From NCBI GenBank assembly GCA_026708265.1, contig JAPOVI010000273.1, positions 1 through 35,574 of the forward strand: a stretch of 35,574 nt of DNA, written 5' to 3'. Origin of the DNA: Acidobacteriota bacterium. Lineage in GTDB: Bacteria > Acidobacteriota > Vicinamibacteria > Vicinamibacterales > UBA8438. Under the pieces are notes generated by a model, which saw only the letters and a list, made by a program, of their open reading frames with translations, was not told where the DNA came from and ran no database searches. Positions 1-6,614 of this stretch are shown here, in pieces (the stretch's first letter is position 1; the number at the start of each line of letters is the position of its first letter). The position numbers and the translations under genes are program-made.

Positions 1-719
1 TGCGTGAGTACCCGCAAAGGGAGTATCACTGGGGCGGCTCGAGTCCCGACGATGTCGGACAACGTGGCGAACGGGCGGTGGACGCGATACTGACGGCCAC
101 TCGCGACAACATGATGAGGCGCCTCCGCCCGCGGGCACGAGGTGTGCGAAAAATACCGTTCCAGAAGATCATCGCCTACTGGCTCAATGAGCTGGGTCTG
201 ATTCGGGATTTCCGTCTCGAAGAGATCGCTACGGGAACGAACCTCTATCGGGCCATCGTCAAGACCTCGCCGTTCAGCGTACCCACGGCGCTGCCGGAGG
301 TCGGCTTCGGCGTCTCCCAAGTCCTACCGGCGCTAGTGCTGCTCTACTACGTCCCAGAGGGTTCCACGGTGCTCATGGAACAACCGGAGATTCATCTCCA
401 CCCGGCCGTGCAGAGCGGCCTTGCGGACGTCATGCTGAACGTCGCCACTGTGCGGAACTTGCGGATCGTCGTGGAAAGCCACAGCGAGCACCTGATGCGC
501 CGGCTCCAACGCCGCGTGGCGGAAGAACGCGCATCGTCCGAAGACGTGAAGCTGTACTTCGTGTCTTCAAACAGAGGCGCAGCGCAGCTTGACGATCTGC
601 GCCTGAACGAGTGGGGTGAGATCGAGAACTGGCCAGAGCACTTCTTTGGCGACGAAATGGGGGAGATCGCGGCCATCACCGAGGCCTCCTTGAAAAGGAA
701 GCTGGAGCAGACCGGATGA
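1..719 (+). CDS. AAA/OLD-like ATPase, DUF3696 type, C-terminal part (5' end outside window)
   Basis: The reading frame is open from base 3 and has no stop before 717-719, so the gene enters from the left edge; the GTG at 78 is probably internal. The early stretch YHWGGSSPDDVGQRGE resembles the segment after the core in DUF3696 ATPases. A Walker B-like VLMEQPEIHLHP (about 369-404) is followed by VESHSEHLMRRL (about 472-507), the pattern of OLD/RecF-like SMC-family ATPases. Walker A must lie upstream and cannot be seen. The stop overlaps the next start (ATGA, 716-719), which implies translational coupling to the PIN protein. The family is frequent in defence and toxin-like pairs; its role here as a sensor or motor for the downstream RNase and ligase is inferred. 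The base composition is less GC-rich than in the core genes to the right. Confidence 0.8.
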   Translation, partial: REYPQREYHWGGSSPDDVGQRGERAVDAILTATRDNMMRRLRPRARGVRKIPFQKIIAYWLNELGLIRDFRLEEIATGTNLYRAIVKTSPFSVPTALPEVGFGVSQVLPALVLLYYVPEGSTVLMEQPEIHLHPAVQSGLADVMLNVATVRNLRIVVESHSEHLMRRLQRRVAEERASSEDVKLYFVSSNRGAAQLDDLRLNEWGEIENWPEHFFGDEMGEIAAITEASLKRKLEQTG

Positions 720-1204
720 CGGCCTTCGTCGTGGACACCAACGTGGCGATAGTTGCCAACGGGCGCGGCACCGGAATCGACACCAGATGCCAGTTGACAT
801 GCGTGCAACGGCTGCGGAGTCTGACCGCACGGGGGATCGTGGCGATTGACGACAAGGGCCTCATCCTCGATGAGTACCGGGGGCGGCTGAGTCTCTCGGG
901 AATGCCAGGCGTGGGGGATGCGTTTCTCAAGCATTTGTTCTACAACCAGTACCATGATGAACGAGTGCAGAGAGTGGCGGTGACGCCGTCCGAAGACGAC
1001 AGACGGGGTTTCGTCGAGTTACCAGAGAACGCGTTCGACCGTTCGGATCGGAAGTTCCTGGCCGTCGCGATCGTTGCAGACGCGGATGTCATGAACGCGA
1101 CCGACAGTGACTGGAGCGAGCACGGCGCATTGATGGATGGCTTGGGCGTGAAAGTCACCCAGCTCTGCCCGGAGTACGCCACGAAGAGATCTCGCCATGA
1201 CTAG
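716..1204 (+). CDS. PIN-domain protein (putative RNase), ATPase-coupled
   Basis: This is a 162-residue protein starting at the ATG of an ATGA overlap. It has the order of acidic residues typical of a PIN fold: D7 in FVVDTNVAI, D52/E53 in LILDEYRG, D111 in DRSDRKFLAVA, and D130/D132 in NATDSDW. PIN proteins are metal-dependent ribonucleases. It is longer than an ordinary VapC (about 130-140 residues) because of a central insert (roughly 62-95), and no antitoxin gene sits upstream. Instead it lies between an ATPase and an RNA ligase, overlapping both (4 bp and 8 bp). It may therefore be the nuclease effector of an ATPase-controlled system. The PIN call is fairly secure; the target RNA is unknown. 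Confidence 0.75.
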   Translation: MTAFVVDTNVAIVANGRGTGIDTRCQLTCVQRLRSLTARGIVAIDDKGLILDEYRGRLSLSGMPGVGDAFLKHLFYNQYHDERVQRVAVTPSEDDRRGFVELPENAFDRSDRKFLAVAIVADADVMNATDSDWSEHGALMDGLGVKVTQLCPEYATKRSRHD

Positions 1205-2045
1205 CCGTAGCAACGCGAACGTCGGCTTCGCGACCCTTCGGAAGTACCCCAGCACGCCGTACTGGCCGTGGTCACCGGAGCTCGGCCGGGGCGACGATGT
1301 GCACGCGGATCCCAATAGCTTCGTAGGGGATGCCGTCGTGGTGACCGAGAAACTGGACGGCGGCAACACGCTTCTGCACGCCGGCAGGGTGTACTCGCGG
1401 AGTGTGTCGGCCCCTTCCGATGGCAAGTGGATGGCGATGGTGAAGAAGCACCACGCCTGGAAGGTGACCGAGCCGGACGTCTATCTCTACGGGGAAGACA
1501 TCTATGGCGTGCACAGCATCGCCTACGAGCCGGTAGCGGAGGACCGCACCTTCTACGCCTTCGCCCTACGGCGACGTGGTGGCGCGTTCGTCGCCTTCAC
1601 CGACGTAGAGGCGTACGCGAAGCGGCTCGGGATACCCGTCGTGCCCGTGCTCTTCAGGGGCTGCTTCGGCTCGGTCGCGGAGATACGCACGTTTCTCGAC
1701 CACGCCCACGGGGAGCCTTCCTTGCTGGGCGGCGAGCGAGAGGGTGTCGTCTTGCGGCTGGAACGGGGCTTTCCAGCGTCCGAGTTTCCGGACAGCGTCT
1801 GCAAGAGCGTGCGCCTGGGGCACGTGCAAACCGACGAGCATTGGACCCGAAGCTGGAAGCCGTGCCGAATCGTGGGCCGGGCACGCTGGTCGGCGCAGCA
1901 AGTGGTCCGTGAGCACGGCGGCGCTCCCTCTTCGCGCCATATGCGGTTGCGCAGCCCGAACTGTTCAGCCCCGGACGCGTCGAGTTGGGCGCCAGATTCA
2001 AGTGCGCATGGCCGAGTAGACCGCCATGTGCGCGCTGACGAGTAG
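1197..2045 (+). CDS. RNA ligase family protein (Rnl2-like nucleotidyltransferase)
   Basis: This is a 282-residue protein whose ATG overlaps the PIN stop by 8 bp. It carries the nucleotidyltransferase motifs in order: motif I EKLDGG with the likely adenylated K52, motif Ia YSRS (66-69), motif III LYGEDIYG (97-104), motif IIIa FYAFAL (119-124), motif IV EREGVVLRL (180-188) and motif V CKSVR (202-206). These define ATP-dependent RNA ligases of the RNA_ligase family, which seal broken RNA through an enzyme-AMP intermediate. The stretch HVQTDEHWTRSW near 209-220 is usual for the end of the ligase core. The last 50 or so residues look non-homologous and overlap the converging gene by 48 bp, so the true C-terminus may be shorter or frameshifted. 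Pairing with a PIN RNase suggests RNA cleavage and repair. Confidence 0.8.
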   Translation: MTSRSNANVGFATLRKYPSTPYWPWSPELGRGDDVHADPNSFVGDAVVVTEKLDGGNTLLHAGRVYSRSVSAPSDGKWMAMVKKHHAWKVTEPDVYLYGEDIYGVHSIAYEPVAEDRTFYAFALRRRGGAFVAFTDVEAYAKRLGIPVVPVLFRGCFGSVAEIRTFLDHAHGEPSLLGGEREGVVLRLERGFPASEFPDSVCKSVRLGHVQTDEHWTRSWKPCRIVGRARWSAQQVVREHGGAPSSRHMRLRSPNCSAPDASSWAPDSSAHGRVDRHVRADE

Positions 2046-3173
2046 CTGCATCGCCTCGACATTGGGCTCGAGCGACCACACGTCGCGCTCGGACGTCCCA
2101 CCGAGGGCGATGCCGTCGCGACGGGGCTGCATGTGGATGCCGAGGATGCCGGGCGGAGCCTCGGGAAGCTCGCCCGAAATGCCGTAGTCGACCTCGTCCT
2201 GGGGCAGGAGCACGGTGAGCTGCCCCTTGAGCGGCAGCAGGTCGGGATCGCCGAACAGCTCGCCCGCGCCCAGCCCGGTGCAGTTGACGACCAGCGGCTC
2301 GTCCAGCGCCACCAGTTCGCGCGGCTCGCTGAACCTGCGGATCGCGATGCGCCCCCCGAAGGCGATGAAGTCGTGCACGAGCGCGTCGAGGTAGATGGAG
2401 GGCTCGATGCGCAGGTGGTTGCGCCGGATCGCGTAGCGGGAGCCGAACGGATGGTCGCCGGGTTCGAGCACCACCTGGCCCGTGCGCAGGCGGGCCGGGA
2501 GCAGCGGCTCCTCTTCTTCCTCCCCGGAATCGGCCCCAGCGGCACTCGGGAGCGTGTCGCTGAGACCGTAGCGGTCGATCCAGGACACGCCGAACTCCTT
2601 GCCCACCAACTGCTGCAGCTCGCGGTAGGCAACCTCGGCCGCCTCGCGGAACTGGGCGTCCCAGGCGGCGGTCCTCGACTCGTCGTCGATGAGTCCCGCG
2701 GTGGGCGTGAATCCCGCGAACGACATGTTCGAGGTCGTGTCCGGGGGGACGGACGCGGCGTAGATGGTCACCGCGAATCCACGCCGCTGAAGCTGGCGCG
2801 CGGCGGCGAGGCCCACCGCGCCGCAGCCGACGACCGCCGCCCGGCGACCGTCGTGGCCGAGGGCCATCTCGGCCGCCATGCGCCCCGTGCCCCAGGAGAG
2901 CGACATGCCGGCGCCGCCGTGGCCGTAGTTGTGGATCACCGTCGTGTCGTCGAGCCGGTCGGCGCGCAGCACGAAGCCGGAGGGGCGGTGCGGGCGCAGC
3001 CCGACCGTGGTGCGGATGATCCGGTCCCATTCGGCGCGCACGGGCGCGAGTCGCAACGCCCGTGCCGGCCGTGCAGGTACCGGCCGCGCAGGTACCGGCC
3101 GCGTCGAGCAGGCGCCCAGGCCAGCTCCCAGCAGGCCCATGCCGCCCAGCCTCAGGAGCGTTCTTCGGTCCAT
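1998..3173 (-). CDS. FAD-dependent D-amino-acid-oxidase-like protein with circularly permuted motif order, Tat/lipobox signal
   Basis: This is a 391-residue protein. It begins with RRTLLRLGG and a lipobox-like LGAC (C22), so it is probably exported by Tat and may be a lipoprotein. Residues 51-105 hold the segment found at the C-terminus of classical D-amino-acid oxidases (VGLRPHRPSGFVLR, then VIHNYGHGGAGMSLSWG). The FAD-binding VVGCGAVGLAAA comes only afterwards, at 114-125. VVNCTGLGAGEL (295-306), a GQLTV strand and LGGT (357-360) follow, and the protein ends at the equivalent of the helix that precedes the R-P-x-R-P segment. The oxidase fold thus seems permuted. Oxidative deamination of D-amino acids or a related amine in the cell envelope is inferred. 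An Ala-Arg-Pro-Val-Pro repeat after C22 comes from a 15-bp tandem repeat. The start overlaps the upstream gene by 22 bp. Confidence 0.85.
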   Translation of the reverse strand: MDRRTLLRLGGMGLLGAGLGACSTRPVPARPVPARPARALRLAPVRAEWDRIIRTTVGLRPHRPSGFVLRADRLDDTTVIHNYGHGGAGMSLSWGTGRMAAEMALGHDGRRAAVVGCGAVGLAAARQLQRRGFAVTIYAASVPPDTTSNMSFAGFTPTAGLIDDESRTAAWDAQFREAAEVAYRELQQLVGKEFGVSWIDRYGLSDTLPSAAGADSGEEEEEPLLPARLRTGQVVLEPGDHPFGSRYAIRRNHLRIEPSIYLDALVHDFIAFGGRIAIRRFSEPRELVALDEPLVVNCTGLGAGELFGDPDLLPLKGQLTVLLPQDEVDYGISGELPEAPPGILGIHMQPRRDGIALGGTSERDVWSLEPNVEAMQLLVSAHMAVYSAMRT

Positions 3174-3787
3174 CGTGTGCTCCGGGTCCTCGCGTTGCCG
3201 CGATGGCTCTTCAGGGGTCCGCGGCGGCGAGCGGCGAGCGACGAAAGCACCAGTCGGATGCCCGGCTCGTCGATGTCGTGCGGATCGAACGGCTTCCCAT
3301 ACCAGGTCACCGTGTCCCGGTGCTCCTCGTGGAGCGGATCGAGCACCGCTTCCAGAAACTCCATGAAGCCGACGACGCCACCGACGTCCTCGGGCGGGCC
3401 GCGCCGCTCGCCGCCCACGAACACCGGGTAGTCGACGTCGGGCTCCCCGTCACGAACGGATTCGATGGCGATCTCGTGCCGCCAGTCGTCGCCGAAATCG
3501 TAGACGTAGACAAACCGCTCGACCCGCCGCTCGATGAGCGACTTCAGGCGAATGGCAGCGGCCTTGTACACGCGCTGGCCGAAGGCGTCGTCATCGAACA
3601 TGGGCTCGGCGTAGATGCGATCTGCGACCTCGAACGCGAACAGGTGCGAGTTCATCCACCCGAACGCGACCTGGATGACGTCGTGCAGGGCCCGCAACGT
3701 CGACGACAGCGGCACGTCGACGGAACGCCACACCTTCGGTTCAATCCCCTGCAGCTCGATCCTGAGGCGCGCAACGGGTTCGACCAT
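3152..3787 (-). CDS. pRiA4b ORF-3-like domain protein
   Basis: This is a 211-residue protein starting at the ATG at 3787. The pattern LRIELQGIEPKVWRSVDVP near the N-terminus, LHDVIQVAFGWMNSHLFAFEV, and FVYVYDFGDDWRHEIAIE are the hallmarks of the plasmid pRiA4b ORF-3-like family (PF07929), whose biochemical role is not established. The family is often found on plasmids and in mobile regions. The C-terminus (from about residue 185) is a basic low-complexity tail that overlaps the start of the oxidase gene by 22 bp, so the two are probably co-transcribed. The AAA_14 ATPase starts divergently 65 bp away. No catalytic residues can be assigned. Confidence 0.85.
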   Translation of the reverse strand: MVEPVARLRIELQGIEPKVWRSVDVPLSSTLRALHDVIQVAFGWMNSHLFAFEVADRIYAEPMFDDDAFGQRVYKAAAIRLKSLIERRVERFVYVYDFGDDWRHEIAIESVRDGEPDVDYPVFVGGERRGPPEDVGGVVGFMEFLEAVLDPLHEEHRDTVTWYGKPFDPHDIDEPGIRLVLSSLAARRRGPLKSHRGNARTRSTRWTEERS

Positions 3788-3852
3788 TGGCCTGGCTCCC
3801 TCCCGTTCCTCTCGGAGCGTGGCCCGACAATAGCAGACGGCCGAGCCGGGCC

Positions 3853-5145
3853 ATGAGGGTTCGCGTCGAGACGGGGGGCTACCGGCCGAGGATCGTCGAC
3901 GCCGAGCTGAACGAGCTGCTGGCGGACCTTCCCGCGGTCAGCATCGAAGGACCCAAGGGCGTCGGCAAGACCGAGACGGCTCGCCAACGGGCGATTGCCC
4001 GCTACGAGCTGGATCGACCCGGCACGTCCGATCTGATCGAGGCGGACCCCGATCGGCTCGTGCGCGGCGCCGAACCCATCCTCATCGACGAGTGGCAGCG
4101 CTATCCCCCTTCCTGGGATCTGGTCCGCCGGGCGGTGGACGCGGAGCGCAGGCCCGGGCGTTTCATCCTCACCGGATCGGCCTCGGACGACTTCGGGGGA
4201 ACCCATTCCGGCGCCGGGCGCATCATCACCGTCAGGATGCGGCCGTTGTCGCTCGCCGAACGTGGCTTGGACACGTCGTCCGTGAGTTTGGCGGAGCTGC
4301 TCACGGGCACCCGGCCGGCGATCACCGGCCACACCCACGTCACCCTGGACCGCTATGTCGAGGAGATCGTGGCCGGCGGATTCCCCGGCGGGTACGGCAG
4401 CTCGGGCCGCGCCCGGCGGGCGGAGCTGGACGGCTACATCGCCCGCATCGTCGACCGCGAGCTTCCCGAACAGGGCGTGCGCACCCGCAATCCCGCCATG
4501 CTGCGGCGCTGGCTGCGGGCCTGCGCGGCCGCCACCGCCACCACCGCCAGCTACGACCGGATCCGCGACGCCTCCACCGCCGGCGAGGGAGACAAGCCGG
4601 CCCGCTCCACCACCCGCCCCTACCGCGACACGCTGGAGCGCCTCGGCATCCTCGACCCGGTGTTCGCCTGGCTGCCGGGCGGCGGACACCTGTCGCGGCT
4701 GAACGTCGCCCCCAAGCACCACCTCGCCGATCCCTCGCTGGCGGCGCGGCTGCTGGGCATGGACGCCGGCGCCCTGCTCGAGCCCCGCCCGGCTGTCCCC
4801 GCGATCCCCCGCGACGGCACCCTGCTGGGCGCCCTCTTCGAATCGCTCGTCACCCAGAGCCTGCGGGTCTACGCCCAGGCCGCAGAAGCCCACGTGAACC
4901 ACCTGCGCACCTGGGGCGGCGAGCTCGAAGTGGATCTCGTCGTCGTACGCGGCGACCAGCACGTGGTCGCCGTCGAGGTGAGGCTCAAGGCCGTGGTAGA
5001 CGACCGCGACGTGAGGCAACTGCGCCGCCTCGCCGACCGCATCGGCCCCCAACTGCTCGACGCCGTGATCGTCACCACCGGCGCCGACGCATATCGCCGC
5101 CGCGACGGCATCGCGGTGATTCCGGCCAGCCTGCTCGGACCGTAG
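3853..5145 (+). CDS. AAA_14 / DUF4143 ATP-binding protein
   Basis: This is a 430-residue protein if it starts at the ATG at 3853. A TTG at 3787 is in frame but overlaps the divergent start and adds a non-conserved leader. Walker A is GPKGVGKT (33-40), Walker B ILIDEWQ (76-82) and sensor 1 FILTGSAS (104-111), followed by RPLSLAERG, the standard AAA_14 order. The C-terminal DUF4143 part contains ELEVDLVV...VVAVEVRLKA, resembling a PD-(D/E)xK nuclease core in which the usual VEVK lysine is replaced by arginine. The family is abundant in bacteria and archaea, often near toxin-antitoxin genes, but its role is unsettled. It stands alone between the pRiA4b gene and the toxin-antitoxin pair. Confidence 0.9.
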   Translation: MRVRVETGGYRPRIVDAELNELLADLPAVSIEGPKGVGKTETARQRAIARYELDRPGTSDLIEADPDRLVRGAEPILIDEWQRYPPSWDLVRRAVDAERRPGRFILTGSASDDFGGTHSGAGRIITVRMRPLSLAERGLDTSSVSLAELLTGTRPAITGHTHVTLDRYVEEIVAGGFPGGYGSSGRARRAELDGYIARIVDRELPEQGVRTRNPAMLRRWLRACAAATATTASYDRIRDASTAGEGDKPARSTTRPYRDTLERLGILDPVFAWLPGGGHLSRLNVAPKHHLADPSLAARLLGMDAGALLEPRPAVPAIPRDGTLLGALFESLVTQSLRVYAQAAEAHVNHLRTWGGELEVDLVVVRGDQHVVAVEVRLKAVVDDRDVRQLRRLADRIGPQLLDAVIVTTGADAYRRRDGIAVIPASLLGP

Positions 5146-5248
5146 GCGGGCACCACGGCGGCCGCGAGAGCCCAGAGCATCCACTCTCCAGCCGACGCCC
5201 ATGGTATTCTGACCCGACAGAGTGACCGGATTTTTTCGGGAGTGAAGC

Positions 5249-5500
5249 ATGCGTGAAGTACCAACAACCGAGGCCAAGTCGCGCTTCGCCGAGTTACTCC
5301 GGGTCGTCGAGTACGGGGAGTCGATAGCGATCACCCGCCACGGAAAGACGGTCGCGCATCTGATTCCGGCCGTCGACCTCGAGCGCGCCTCGCAGGAGGA
5401 AGCCGTGGAACGCTTCCGCGCGTGGCGCCGGCAGCGGCCTCGTACCGGCATGACCAGGGAAGAGATTCTCGCTGCGCGGCACGAGGGCCATCGCCGGTGA
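5249..5500 (+). CDS. Type II antitoxin, Phd/YefM family
   Basis: This is an 83-residue protein beginning REVPTTEAKSRFAELLRVVE, then ESIAITRHGKTVAHLIP, the typical Phd/YefM N-terminal DNA-binding fold. The C-terminal part (from about residue 50) is charged and would wrap the toxin. A purine-rich GGGAGTG at about 5239-5245 serves as ribosome binding site for the ATG at 5249. The stop overlaps the toxin start (GTGA, 5497-5500), the standard antitoxin-first arrangement. By family knowledge it should neutralise the downstream PIN toxin and repress the pair's own promoter, which probably lies in 5146-5248. Confidence 0.92.
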   Translation: MREVPTTEAKSRFAELLRVVEYGESIAITRHGKTVAHLIPAVDLERASQEEAVERFRAWRRQRPRTGMTREEILAARHEGHRR

Positions 5501-5913
5501 ACCGCTTCGTGCTCGACGCGTCCGTCGCAGGCGCATGGCTCCTCGAAGACGAGGACGACCCGGTTGCGAATGCGGCCATGTCACGGCTCGCGACCGGATT
5601 TGCCCTGGTGCCGCAACTCTGGCACCTGGAGGTACGCAATACGCTGGTTGTCGCAGAACGGCGTGGGCGCGTGGGTGCGGCGGGACTCGATGCCGGTCTG
5701 CGTCGAGTCGCCGACTTGCCGATACGAACAGATTCCGAGCCTGATCTCGGGACCGCGCTCGCGCTCGCCAGGAGACGCCGACTGTCGATCTACGGCGCGC
5801 TCTACCTCGAGCTGGCCCTGCGAGCCGACGCACCGCTCGCCACGGTCGACCGGGCGCTGGCGAACGCCGCGATGGCCGAGGAGTGCCTGTTGATCTCGAG
5901 CTCGAGCACCTGA
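5497..5913 (+). CDS. vapC: VapC-type PIN toxin, one catalytic acid replaced
   Basis: This is a 138-residue protein read from the GTG of the GTGA overlap with the antitoxin; an upstream in-frame start would run into the antitoxin gene. PIN features are D7 in FVLDASVAGAW, E45 in LWHLEVRN, and D118 in LATVDRAL. The third acidic position, normally YDA in LxxYDAxYLELA, reads IYGALYLELA (G100). VapC toxins cleave tRNA or rRNA using a cluster of acidic residues around a metal ion. Loss of this aspartate could weaken or abolish nuclease activity, although the antitoxin-binding fold should persist. Family membership is secure; whether it is active is open. Confidence 0.9.
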   Translation: MNRFVLDASVAGAWLLEDEDDPVANAAMSRLATGFALVPQLWHLEVRNTLVVAERRGRVGAAGLDAGLRRVADLPIRTDSEPDLGTALALARRRRLSIYGALYLELALRADAPLATVDRALANAAMAEECLLISSSST

Positions 5914-6033
5914 GCCACCGCGGACTCGGCCGCGACTACCGGCAGGCGCTCGGCCCGTCATGCCGGACTACAAGCGGCGGAGGGACGAACTGCGGCAGCG
6001 CGGGGGTGGTTTGGCGTGGCAGTCCGGATCGCG

Positions 6034-6614
6034 TCAGGCGTCCCCGATCCAAGCGGGGGGAGGCCACGCAGGGATGTCGTGGCCCGTGGCGCGAATCAGG
6101 CTCGCGAACGAATCGGCGAGCTTGCGGAATGACCGGCACCCTCGGTAGGCGGCCGACAGCGAGAACTCCGAGCTGAACGCCGGTTGGTCCACCATCGGCA
6201 GGTATGTCGCGCCGGGCTGCATCCGCGCCCTCAGTTGCTCCTTGGCTCCCCGCGGACCCTCCGGGTCCGGAGGAGGCTGCGCGTTCGTCGTGACTCCACG
6301 GAAGCCTCGCAGCGATTCGATGGAGGCCAGAAACCAGGCTTCGTACTCGCCCAACCCTGCACGGTCGGCCCCAACTCGGCAGGGCAGTCCGAGTTCCCGT
6401 CCAGGAGCACGAGCACCGCCCCGCACTCGGGTTGATCGAGGGCGAGCCGGACGGCTTGCCGCACTCCATCCTCCTGGACGAACCTGTTGCGCGGACGTCG
6501 GATCGGTTGCCCGACTCCTACGGTCCATATCTGGGCTGCGTCGATGAAGCGGCGCAGCAGGACAGGCAACGCCTCGACTTCCCCGTGGCCTTCAACGATC
6601 GGCCGGATCTTCAC
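6034..6614 (-). pseudogene. DUF4276 protein (Toprim-like), broken by an internal deletion with frameshift
   Basis: The N-terminal half reads from the ATG at 6614: MKIRPIVEGHGEVEALPVLL, then AVLVLLDGNSDCPAELGP near residues 66-83. The C-terminal half is in a different minus-strand frame: GEYEAWFLASIESLRGFRG down to the stop at 6034-6036. It includes VDQPAF and the SFRKL region typical of DUF4276. The frames change at about 6345-6362. Between CPAELGP and the EYEAWF motif I would expect roughly 15-20 more residues, so a small out-of-frame deletion is likelier than a single-base error. The VEGxGE and D-x-x-x-D patterns resemble a Toprim nuclease. The start overlaps the stop of the ATPase gene (ATGA, 6611-6614), so the pair was once a two-gene unit. 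A sequencing error has not been excluded. Confidence 0.8.

Noticed and set aside
716..1204. PIN gene as an ordinary VapC toxin
   Set aside because: No antitoxin lies upstream, the protein is longer, and it overlaps the ATPase and the RNA ligase on both sides.
3061..3110. Short 15-bp tandem repeat inside the oxidase gene as a separate element
   Set aside because: It simply encodes the Ala-Arg-Pro-Val-Pro linker after the signal region and keeps the frame.
5914..6033. Possible small gene between vapC and the DUF4276 remnant
   Set aside because: Only short frames without ribosome site or motif; nothing can be supported.
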